Made by a program: the position numbers and the translations under genes
Notes under the pieces: generated by a model
Seen by the model: the letters and a program-made list of their open reading frames with translations, nothing else
The model's database searches: none
What the model was told of the DNA's origin: nothing
Shown: piece after piece, positions 28,001-37,330 of the stretch
Position numbering within the stretch: position 1 is the first letter of the stretch
How the letters are laid out: every line of letters starts with the position of its first letter
Source: Symbiodinium natans
Taxonomy: Eukaryota; Sar; Dinophyceae; Suessiales; Symbiodiniaceae
Reading direction: 5' to 3'
DNA length: 64,000 bases
NCBI GenBank assembly: GCA_905221605.1
Contig: CAJNDS010002113.1
Coordinates: 807,001-871,000 of the forward strand

Positions 28001-31000
28001 TTGCGCTGAGATCGCGGAGGAAGTGCGCCAAATAGAAGGCTGCGGCGGCGGCATCGTGCAAGTGGCTGTTGTGGGCCGGTGAAAAAACCACTACCAGGTC
28101 ACTACCAACCCAACCCAAGGACCCGCAAAGCAGCAACAGTTTCCATGTCATCATCCATAAGAATGAGCTGAACATGTAGGCAACCTTGGCAACGTTTGCC
28201 TGTGAAATCGCTTCGCATTTTTGCCAGAGACTGGGGCCAAGCAAGGTGCGAGATCGTTGTGGCGGCGTGATGATCGCGCCTCTTGGGCTTAAATGTGCCG
28301 ACCGGTCGAACCTAAGAAGCATGCGCAAGCTACGCGCAAATCAGACCCTGACCCTTGACAGGGTTTCCGAAAGAAGGTGGTGCCCTTTTTGGTGGGTTCC
28401 TAAAGTAAGGATTATACTATTTGGGGGGGCATATTGAGGGTTCTCTAGCCCGCCATCTTCTTCCAAAAGATGGTTCGCTAGGACAACCCCTTGAAGCTTT
28501 GTCAGGCCTGCAGTTGGGATGTTCCTCCTTCTTCCTAACAGTCCTTAATGGGGATTATACTAGGGGTGCAATTTTGTATGTAGGAGCTGTTATAGTCCTT
28601 ACTGTAATTGGGATTACAATTATAGTCGTGGGGACAAAAATCCCTGTGAAGGACTGTTAGGAGAAGGGCGGAACATCCCAAAGCGTGCAGTTTCAACGGG
28701 AAGGTTCTAGTCTAGGCCTCCAGCACAAGCCGCGAAGTGCTCAATCTGCACTAAGTCGTCTCAGTCTTAGGCAGAAGTCCCAAAAGCCCCCCTAAACCCC
28801 AGACACCCGAAACCTAAACCCACACAGCCCATAAACTTAAAACTTAAACCACATAAACTCCAGGAACCCCTTTGAAAAACATAGAGTATATGTATATGTA
28901 TATACAGATATACACATATACATATATACATATATACATATATACATATATACATATATACATATATTTTTGTTCATATATACACATATTTACACATCAA
29001 GACCCCACGCACGAAATAGCGCCCGAGGCTGATGCCACCCTCTGCGGGAGGCCACCTGACGGCCTTCATCGGTCCGGGGACGGCGGAGCAGGCGTGCCTT
29101 CGAGGGATGAGGTTTCAGGGTGGTTCGGGTTTGGGGTTTAGGGTTTAGGCTTTAGGCTTTAGGCTTTAGGCTTTAGGAGGGTTTAGGGTGCGGAGCATAA
29201 TTTGGAATTAGGGGGGTTAGGGATTGAGGGCTTCTTTGTAGACGACTAAGTCAGCAATTTTTCTTGGGCAGAGGAATCCGTGTAAGTAGATCAGATTATG
29301 GGTTAAGGTTTAACCTTCAGCGAATCTCGGCACAGGGGGGTGGGGAAGGAAAGGGAGGAACTTTGCTCCAGGAGTTTACGTGTGCGATGGGTCAAATAGT
29401 GCGCCCTTCGTGGCATCGGCCAGACCTCCAGCACAAATTGGAAACTCTGTTGCGGCGCCGAATCCGAAAACGATGTCGAGCGAGACACGCGGGAGTACTA
29501 GCGGTACGCACACCTATGATGGTGGCGCTCGTGCGAGACTGTTAAATGTTGAGGCATCCACAGATAGAAGCGCAACAAGCAGACTGGGCCGCGCCATACC
29601 CATGGCAGGATCATTGTGGTGGACCAAAAAGCGAGAACGCCAACTCAGCCACTCGGACCTGCCGTTCACAAAGAATCAGGAGAGACTTCCACTGAAAATT
29701 GCCACAATTCCGCCGGCGGAGAGCGACGCGACATCTCTGTGCGCCGTATGAGTCTGGTCAGCCACCCTCAATATGACCACGCGTTCTCAGGAAGGCTGCA
29801 CAGACATGTTGACCTCATGACACCCAACGACAACATCACTCTCATGTCGAAGGTTGTTGTGGTGAATTCCGAAAAAAAGCCCCGAAGTTGTTAGCCTGCA
29901 GTGTGGCTGGTCTACTTAACGGGTACCGGGTAGCCGAGCCTCAACTGTCAACCCTCACGCATGAACCCGACGCCAGGTCCAACAGGCAAAGGAAGAACTC
30001 CTGGGCCGTGTTCAGCGAGCGGAGGCTGGAGAGGCACGGCTGGGGCGTTTGAGGGTTTCCGATGCCCATACCTACCTCCTGCCCTTTGTTTTTTTTCAGT
30101 CCCAGGCCCTCCCGAACCCCCGGGCCCTAAACTGGAACCCATCCTACTAGTAAGCCGAAAAATTGACCTGCTTTGCCGCATTCTTCTCCGACTTGTCGCG
30201 GCAGGTCCCTGCACAGGAGCCGGCACCCAGGCCACGGAATCGTAAGATCAAGGGTCCCCCCCAAAAAAGGCCGGTTAAGATTTTAGGGTCAGGGCAGGCT
30301 TTCCTGTGATGGCCGACTGTAGCGTGGTTCTGGGCTTTGGAGTTCAGGGTTCAGGGCTTAGAGGCGGAATCTCTTCTGCGCAGATATGGCGCGACCGCGC
30401 CAGGAAGTCGGGGGTGGGGGGGTGGCAGCATGTGGCGCATAGCGTGTGCGTCGACCAGATCAGGAATCTAGAGAATCTGGCCATTCCGTTTTACCTCCCC
30501 CACTGCGCGAAGCACCCACATTTATCCTGAACCGCATCTGTTTTCAGGGGCTGCTTCAAAGGTCTCCGCCCCCCTCCATGAGCTTTCAGGGCACGTGGTG
30601 GGATGGCACAAAGAAGGTGTTGCACCTACAGATATGGCGCCACCTTGAACTTGAGAGGGATACGGGCCAGCGCGGCCCAGGGTGGAAATCGAGTGCTAAG
30701 GGGCGAGAGGAGATGGAAACACCGCGCGGAAAGGGATGTGAAGGGCTTCTTGGAAAGCTTGGCTTCGCCTGATCTTCTGTGTAGATGTAGAGTTTAAAGC
30801 CTTCAGGGTCCGATGTAGGGATTCGGGGGATTAGGTGTTCTGGAATCCAGAGGGGATTAGGGGGATTTGATCTGGAATACAGATGAGATTCCTATTGCAA
30901 GGGGCACCATGTGGCGACCGAGTTGCGGCGACCGAGTTGTGAATGAGGAAGACTGGCGCACTTGGAAGCCCGAATTCGGCTCTCCTGCGCGCGTCCTTTG

Positions 31001-31176
31001 TTCCACAAATTCCAGTACAAACAGTTGGCTACCAGGGGACACCTTTTGCCCCACTTGAGGTCCTCAACCCTAAGACCGAATCCTAAGCCCTAAGCCCTAA
31101 GCCCTAACCCCTCTTGACAAGGCCGAAGCTCGCAGACGAGTTCGAGGCTCTAATGGCAGATGTGGATGGCAAGTGA
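25063..31176 (+). CDS. unidentified multi-exon gene with coiled-coil exons
   Basis: Exon candidates on the plus strand share the same style (AG|G acceptors, GC/GT/GA donors, 40-110 nt) but show no domain I can name. They include helical exons at 26331, 26961 and 29977 and proline/lysine-rich ones at 27786 and 29002. The last candidate reads into TGA at 31174. The unity of this gene is inferred from order and strand only. Confidence 0.45.
26074..26176. mobile_element. foldback element family F
   Basis: Left ACGGGGGTTTACGATACT, right TTTTCGTAAGCCCCCATATG, core TACCTTATTGGGGTCCTTAT. The best preserved family F copy. Confidence 0.8.
26331..26395 (+). CDS. exon candidate, helical
   Basis: Acceptor TGGAG|G, GC donor at 26396. 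Reads SEAVGKAAAQIQQLYDEFAE. A second frame over the same bases (ELWEKWGLEAPAKLL) is also open, so the frame is not certain. Confidence 0.4.
26418..26523. mobile_element. foldback element family E
   Basis: Begins TATATCATCCCCCTTGCGAA, ends AAGGGGAGTATAGATT, with the shared core AAAACCCAAGAGGATATT. A close copy lies at 56347-56447. Confidence 0.75.
26961..27002 (+). CDS. coiled-coil exon AERKAKLQADCEHM
   Basis: 14 codons between GGGCAG|G and a GA donor (G|GAATGC). Helical, charged. Phase 0 on both sides. Confidence 0.5.
27786..27880 (+). CDS. exon candidate, Lys/Pro-rich then helical
   Basis: After TTTTCAG with a strong GT donor (GTAAGC). Reads EPKPPPKKDQVEIPQK then LLSAAVGPNGSDLPK. Among the best defined exons of this region; no known domain. 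Confidence 0.55.
28514..28682. mobile_element. foldback element family B (long copy)
   Basis: Termini TTGGGATGTTCCTCCTTC and GAAGGGCGGAACATCCCAA, with AACAGTCCTTA and AAGGACTGTTA inner arms. About 170 bp because of extra central sequence. Confidence 0.8.
29002..29111 (+). CDS. exon candidate
   Basis: After ATCAAG with a GT donor. Open for 36 codons; begins PTHEIAPEADATLCGRPPDG and ends SRDE. No domain recognised. Confidence 0.45.
29977..30054 (+). CDS. coiled-coil exon
   Basis: 26 codons between GCCAG|G and a GT donor. Starts VQQAKEELLGRVQRAEAGEA, an uninterrupted charged helix. Confidence 0.55.
31122..31176 (+). CDS. possible terminal exon
   Basis: Acceptor ACAAG|G. Reads PKLADEFEALMADVDGK then TGA. 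The sequence AAGTGAGA could instead be a GT donor, in which case the gene continues. Confidence 0.4.
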
Positions 31177-31968
31177 GAAAGGGAGCAGCAAAGGGGGTTT
31201 CTCGTGCCGCCGCATCCAACCTAATGCAGTGAACTCCAGAAAGTTGGAACATGGTTTAAGGGCGATTAGAGCTGGGATTTCACCTTAACACCCTAAGCTC
31301 TAAACCAGTACGAAACAAGCCGTTTCATGGGAACAGGGGTCCTGAACAAGAGGCTCTGTGAGTACAGTGAAGCTTCTAGAACCCCCAATTCCAAGCCACC
31401 CCTGCTATGGAAGGTTGCAGGCTTGAGGATTGCAAGTCAGCTTCGGGTCAACTCCTTGAAATGGGGTTCAGAGGTTGGGGTAGCTTCCCTGCATCTTCTC
31501 CACACCTGCTTAAGGGGCAAGGGGGTAAGTAGCCTATCGACAATAAATGTATACAACCCAGACGCGGTGGCTTCGGTCGCAGCCCTTTTGGCACAAGTCT
31601 GGAGCGGCCCATGCTGGCAACAACGGGTCAAGGCCAGCAGAACTTCCCTGGCATGGCGCAACAAAATTTCGGGTGTGCGGCTGCGGGTTTCTCATGTCTT
31701 TGGGGCATCGTAGTGGTGTTCATGCGTTTAGGGGAACCCAGCAACTTACAACAGAAAACCCTAAGCCCTAAACCCCATTCCTAGTTCCAGACTGGACTTC
31801 CTTCAACCGACTCTTTGCTTCTGAAAGGTATCCGGAAGCAGGAAGCTTGGAGTCGACCCCCCAAACCCTGATCCGGAAAAACTGGCGTTCATTGTCAGTT
31901 CTCAACATCAGGGCCCCTTTGTTGGGTACACTTAATCTAGAACCCGCCTTACAATGGTAACCCCTCAA

Positions 31969-32145
31969 AAGGGACCATAACTTAGAGAGGTGGCCCTCTA
32001 TCTATGGGAAGTTGCATGGCCCTTCATGGGGCCCCTTATCTTCTTTGCAGGCTTCCGAAGTGTGGGCCCTTGGGGGTGATGGGTATACAAGACTCCCCCA
32101 GATAAGGGGCCCATATCAAGGGACCATGAATCTACCCGTAGAATC
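31969..32145. mobile_element. foldback element family G
   Basis: Contains GGGGCCCCTTATCTTCTTTG, GCTTCCGAAGTGTGGGCCC and GATAAGGGGCCCATATCAAG. The copy at 37880-38009 shares the order of these words, and a reduced copy lies at 27466-27538. Confidence 0.6.
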
Positions 32146-32325
32146 TGGTTAAACCCTAAACCCCAAACCCCAAACCCCAAACCCTAAACCCTAAAACCCA
32201 AACCCTAAACCCTCAAACCCTAAACCCAAACCCTAAACCCTAAACCCCAAGCCCTAAACCCTACACCCCAAACCCTAAAACCCTAAACCCTAGACCCCAA
32301 GCCCTAGACCCTAAGCCCTACAGCG
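32145..32325 (-). repeat. degenerate CCCTAAA/CCCCAAA array
   Basis: More than 20 units with many single-base variants (CCCCAAA, CCCTAGA, CCCTACA). Older-looking than the perfect arrays. Confidence 0.9.
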
Positions 32326-32411
32326 CATCAGGCAAGTCCGAGTCCCCCCGCCAAAGGAGGCGTTAGAGGGGGGCCCATGGTCGGACTCTCCGGCGCAATT
32401 GCACCAAAAGG
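32324..32411 (+). CDS. exon candidate
   Basis: After TACAG; reads VRVPPPKEALEGGPWSDSPA then QLHQK, GT donor. No domain recognised. It directly follows a telomere-type array. Confidence 0.45.
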
Positions 32412-32772
32412 GTTGTAGGGTTTAGGGTTTAGGGTTTAGGGCTAGAACGGTATTTTCAGATAGTTGAGTAGGGATTCTACCGGAACCATAATTTGCAACT
32501 ACCCGGATCTGCTCATGCGTTCGGTGCTCAAGATGGGTTTCGAAGATCCAAATGTCCTAAGCAGACCGGTTTAGGGTTTAGGGTTTAGGGTTTAGGGTTT
32601 AGGGTTTAAACGCCCCGCGCAGCCAGGCTCGGCACGAGCTCCGGAGAGTGAGGATGGGAGCGGTCGCGAGGAGAGGAGTCAGGGTGCGCTCGAAGACGAA
32701 AACCCCAAAACTCCAAGCCCCTCGTAATCCCTTACCCAACCAAAGCCCCCAGGCCCTGCCGCGGGAGCCGAT

Positions 32773-32882
32773 TAGGGTTAAGGGTTTAGGGTTTAGGGTT
32801 TAGGGTTTAGGGTTTAGGGTTTAGGGTTTAGGGTTTAGGGTTTAGGGTTTAGGGTTTAGGGTTTAGGGTTTAGGGTTTAGGG
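32773..32882 (+). repeat. TTTAGGG interstitial array
   Basis: About 15 tandem perfect units, ending about 35 nt before an exon candidate. Confidence 0.97.
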
Positions 32883-32915
32883 GGAAGTTCTGCGAGCATG
32901 AACCGTGGGCCACAG

Positions 32916-33000
32916 GATGTATCGCAGTCGCCTTCGGCTTTCAACCAGTCAGCCCGATCGGCGTCTTCAGCCGAGGATACCCGTGAGAAGGCGTCGGGAA
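32916..33000 (+). CDS. Ser-rich exon candidate
   Basis: Acceptor CACAG|G, donor GTGAGG. Reads DVSQSPSAFNQSARSASSAE then DTREKASG. Low-complexity Ser/Ala, disordered. Confidence 0.5.
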
Positions 33001-35548
33001 GTGAGGGTTTAGGCTTTAGGGTTTAGGGTTAAATGCTGTGGCATGCTTTCCCGTCAAAGCGCCTCAGGCTTAGCACGGGTGCAGGGGCAGGGTTGTTTGT
33101 ATGTCTCCTCAAGCACGAGTTCTGGGCGAGAAGTGTCCATCTTTCAGTGTGCTGTCGCCGGCATCAATCATGCTTGGAAACGAGGGTTTCTGGGCTGAGG
33201 GACCCGAAACCGGAACCCCTAGCCGTTACCTAACCTCTAACCCCTAACCCCTAACCTCTGTAATACATGCGCTGGGACGCAGGGTTTAGGGTTTAGGGCG
33301 CAGGTTAGCTGAGAGGGCTTTGGGTTTGCACAATTCGAGCTATCAACAGGCCCTTTTCCAGTGGAGATGACTTCCTTGCAAAGGTTCCGAGACCTTTGTG
33401 CAGGTAAGCATGCAAAACCCCTCAGTCCCTCGAGCTTGTATCCTAAACCCTAAACTCTAAACTTTAAACCTTAAACCCTAAACCCTAGACCCTAAACCTT
33501 AAGCCCTGAAGGATCGGAGATCTGGCCGCGCATCCAGGGCAGGCAAAAGCAGCTGGCATGCACCCAATATGACTGGTAGTGTTACCTTATGGTCCCCTTG
33601 TAATCATACACCCGTGGCTGTGAGCGATGATCTGAATGAAGGGCGATTTGGCGGTCTTGATCATAGTATATGCCCATGTGTGCATATATTATGTTGCTAT
33701 ATATGCACACCTACGAAAAAAAAAATATATATATATATATATATGTATATATAAACCTCCACACGTGTCCATCTTGCCGGTTTTGATCGTGAGATTTTCT
33801 CGGCCTAGAATTAGAAGTGCTCATCTGGATGTGAAACATTGCCCCCCCCCCCCCCCCCCCACACCCCACCCCCCACCCCACCCCCGACCCCCCACCCCCC
33901 CACCGACCCCCCAAAAAAATCCAACAACCCTCAGATGGCATCAGCCCAGGAGTACCCAGTCCCTTGCAACACGAGGTCGGAGAAAACTGGGAGGGGTTTC
34001 AGGGTTTCAGGGTTCAGGGTTCAGGGGTGTCAGGATTTCAGAATACAAGGGCTTCAGGGACTTTAAGGCTTTCAGGGTTTGCAGATCGGAGGGCTTCAGC
34101 GTTGTGGGGTTTTGCGGGTTTTAGGCTTCAGGCCTTGTTTAGCCTTCAAGGCTTTTAGGGTTCGTGTGCAGGCCCTGTAGGCGGTCAGATGGGTCTGCAG
34201 AGATGGGCACAAGCCTTGGACTGCCGGGGCGTCCGGCGGATCTTGCAATTAAGGGTTTAGGGCTTAGGGTTTCTGCAAGTGGCACCGCGCTAGCCCCAAA
34301 CCCGAAGCCCGAAACCCTAACCACATTCCGCCCGACGTCAACATCCCACGTTGTCCTGCATCGTGGCTCATTTCCCAGCATCCCGAAACTGCTGCCAGCT
34401 GGCGTTGTCCTAGCAACCCCAACCCTTCCAACCCCCGAACCTACTTGAAGGTTCATGGGTAGCTATCAGTGGGGCTATAAGTAGGGTAACTGCAACTATA
34501 ACTGGTTATCAATCCTTATTGAGGGTACTTAAAGACCCTACTTATAGCTACCCATGAACCTCCAAGTACATCTCCGATTCACGCGCGGTCAGGTTTCTGG
34601 AAAGATTCGCCAGCTCAGCGAGGGTACTGCAGGGCTCGCTTGTGCGGCTTTAGGGTTTAAGGGTTAAGGGTTTAGGGTTTAGGGTTTAGGGTTTAGGGTG
34701 CACATGCAGCGCCTGATTTACAGGAAGGGGAGCGGGGGTGGAGTTCGTGACATCCGAATTATTTCCGATGAAGCGCATTATTGGCAGTGGCAATCCTCAA
34801 GCCCTTCTAAAGAACCCAAAACAACCCAAACTCCACTTCAAGCCTGCAGCGAAGTAATGTCTCTGAGCACCCAGATTGAATGTAGGATGCACCAAGAATT
34901 TTGAGAAAAAAGCAAGATGTATACATGTGTGTATATATATATGTAATGTATGTACAAGTTTCCCATATCTTATCGTCAACCTCAAACTCCAAACCAGCCG
35001 GAGCTTGCTGATCCAAGTCCTCAGCCGCGAACCACTCTGCTAAGCACAGCTTTCGCATCTTCTTCTCTGGTTACTTGGAAGCTCTTTCGGCTTAGTAAGT
35101 CTACTTAGCATCCCCTAGAAACACGTGGATAGACCCCATAGCCCAACCTAGTAGGTCTACTCAGTATCTCCCAGAAACCCTTGAATCGTCCCCACAGCGC
35201 AACTTACCTACCCTGAATCTAAGTTAACACGGCTTCCAGCAAGCCTATCGCTGTGGACACTTGGGGTCGAGCGGAAGCATATGGCTCCTTAGAGTTCACC
35301 GAGAAATGCCCATGACTTCACTGAGTCCCCAGTCCCGAATGAGGGTTTAGGGTCTGCTTCGTTTAGGGGCTGAGGGGCCTCAGTCGAGGGGAAGTGAGGA
35401 CACGAAAGGCGTCCCCGGAATATCTAAAAATTGAACCTGCTCAACCCTGAAAGAGCAGGACCCAGAGTGGGACTTGATTCCCTTTTGGGGGGGGGGGGGG
35501 TTTGGGTTCCCTTTTGAGCTGCTCTTGCTAGGTTATTTTTTTGTCTAG
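33001..35548. other. mostly intronic; weak exon candidates only
   Basis: Possible exon at 33350-33401 (PFSSGDDFLAKVPRPLCR, donor GTAAGC) and at 34176-34258 (MGLQRWAQALDCRGVRRIL). A poly-C/CCCCACCC tract at 33842-33910 and (AT)n at 33720-33745 make spurious ORFs. 35095-35215 is a twofold repeat of AGTA(A/G)GTCTACT(T/C)AG(C/T)AT. Confidence 0.4.
34443..34567. mobile_element. foldback element family A
   Basis: Termini ACTTGAAGGTTCATGGGTAG and CTACCCATGAACCTCCAAGT, inner arms CTATAAGTAGGG and CCCTACTTATAG. The most complete copy of the family. Confidence 0.85.
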
Positions 35549-35605
35549 AAGCTGAAACTGCCAGGCACTAACGAGCCCCAGGCCAATCGACTGTTTGTTT
35601 GCGGG
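35549..35605 (+). CDS. exon candidate KLKLPGTNEPQANRLF
   Basis: 19 codons after GTCTAG with a GT donor. No domain recognised. Confidence 0.4.
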
Positions 35606-36018
35606 GTTGAGGGTTCAGGGTTTAGGGTTTGTTTGCGGGTTCAGTGATTTGGGGGTCGAGGGTTGCTAGGGTTGTTTTGGAATTTCTTTCGGGTTCTGTA
35701 TTTCCCTCCCCCTCCCCCTAAATTCAGACCTATAGAGTTGAGATTTGCCAAGTTTGCTGACGAAAGGGGTATTTAACATCTTTTCTTGTTATGGTTTTGA
35801 TGTGATTTCGGTTACGATCAGGTGAAGTGAAGCGCTTCCTCGGGCACATTTGATTTCCGTATGGAAGGCAGTCTATTGTTTTTTTGGCCCCAAAACCCAC
35901 TCCGCTACCCCAGTTTTCGGCATTCGTGCGGATGCACGGGCGTAGACTTAGAAATTTGGGCGGGAGAGACATAGAGAGAAAGAGAGAGGGAGGTACAGGG
36001 GTCCATTTTGCCTCACGT

Positions 36019-36030
36019 GCCATTTTGGCT
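36019..36030 (+). other. 12-nt match to the dinoflagellate spliced leader
   Basis: GCCATTTTGGCT equals the central 12 nt of the 22-nt dinoflagellate spliced leader. The flanks do not match fully. Possible relic of retroposed cDNA, or chance. Confidence 0.3.
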
Positions 36031-37080
36031 AGGTGGCCTATACTTGGCAACTCAAATTGCTTCCGCTTACAGGGCAGTGGACCACAAACGGCTCCAAATT
36101 GGTATCATGCGTGGCTTACTCCAGCAGGCTCTCTTGGCAAGAACAGGGGCCATGGCACATGCTGGCCACAACCAACTGGCTTCTATGCTGCTTTGTGCCT
36201 GAGCCAGCACCAAACCGCTATTCATGCTGACATCTCTGAACGCACAGAGTCTGGACATTCGCGGGCAAACATTTCCACCCAAACCACAGCAAACGCATAC
36301 ACAGAGGCTGAGTGCATTCTTGACCCGCTCGGTGCACAACTGGGGCCAGGAGCTACTTTCGCGACAGCATTTGCTGCTAACAGTCACGAGTCCGGCAGCG
36401 GAGACTGGTGGTGAGGAGTGCTAGCATCTGCCTGGAGGAGACTCTGCCACAGCTTCCAGCGCATCGCTTGTACATCCACCCAGCGAGTCTAGTGGGACAT
36501 CGCGTATATCAGGTGTCGCCCTACGTGTCACTGTGTTGCTCCCACCCACCACCCTAATCCTACCAAGCACATCCTGAAAACAAACACTACACCTCGGAAT
36601 GATGCTCCGATCCATTGGGGAATCAATTGGGGTTGTTGTCTAGTCTGTCTGATGTCTCGTCCAGCGGCCCGGGGGGAACGCGGTCGTGGATTCCAACACT
36701 GAGAAGTGCGGTGTCACACCGACAGGGAAGGCGGGTGCACATTGCACCCGGGGGCTTTGGGTTTGGGGTGCATGGGCAGTTACAAGTGCGGCTATAAGTA
36801 GGGGCACTATAATTATCTCTGATTATGACCTTATTTAGGGTAGTTGTAACCATCCTGAAAACTACCCATGAACCTCCAAGTAGGCTTCGGATGTAGAGTT
36901 CGGAGGTTGGAAGGAGGGAAGTCCATTTGAGAGGGCTGTGGTGGCTGAGGGCCACTGGACTGTGGCCCAGCCAGTACTCCCAGTGGAATTAGGGTCTAGG
37001 ACTTGGGGTCTAGGGTTTAGGATTTGGGGTTTAGGGTTTGGGGTTTAGGGTTTAGGGTTTAGGGTTTAGGGTTTAGGGGC
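36031..37080. other. no firm gene; long open frames without motif
   Basis: 35884-36414 (plus) is open for 176 codons but has other frames open too and no recognisable domain. 36767-36881 is a family A foldback. 36990-37078 is a TTTAGGG/TTTGGGG array. Confidence 0.45.
36767..36881. mobile_element. foldback element family A
   Basis: Left GTGCATGGGCAGTTACAAGT, right AACTACCCATGAACCTCCAA. The left terminus has decayed into a TTTGGGG repeat. Confidence 0.75.
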
Positions 37081-37097
37081 TAATTCCCCCCTGGCAG

Positions 37098-37330
37098 TCT
37101 GAGCCTGCACTCACAAGGCGGAGGCTTCTGGAGGAAAGCGACGACGCCCGGGCGCATCTTTGGGGGCGCATGATACTTCCCTTTTGGGGGGTGCTCATTT
37201 TTCTTGTTGCATCTCAACAGTTTGCACTTGAGAGGGCTGCAAAGTCTTGGGGGTCCCAGCAAAACTGCGCAGTAGAAGGCGGAGCGAAACTCAGAAAAGG
37301 GGTCCCGCCATGCTGGCAAGACCTAGGACT
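37098..37330 (+). CDS. exon candidate with one hydrophobic segment
   Basis: After TGGCAG the frame is open through a charged start (RRRLLEESDDARAHL) and a membrane-like stretch (MILPFWGVLIFLVASQQF). The donor is not identified, and the minus strand is also open here. Confidence 0.35.

Noticed and set aside
36019..36030. Functional spliced-leader RNA gene
   Set aside because: Only the 12-nt core matches; the 5' end and the donor context of a leader gene are absent.
35884..36414. 176-codon plus-strand ORF
   Set aside because: Long, but overlapped by open frames on both strands, and no recognisable domain. Kept only as part of an unresolved region.
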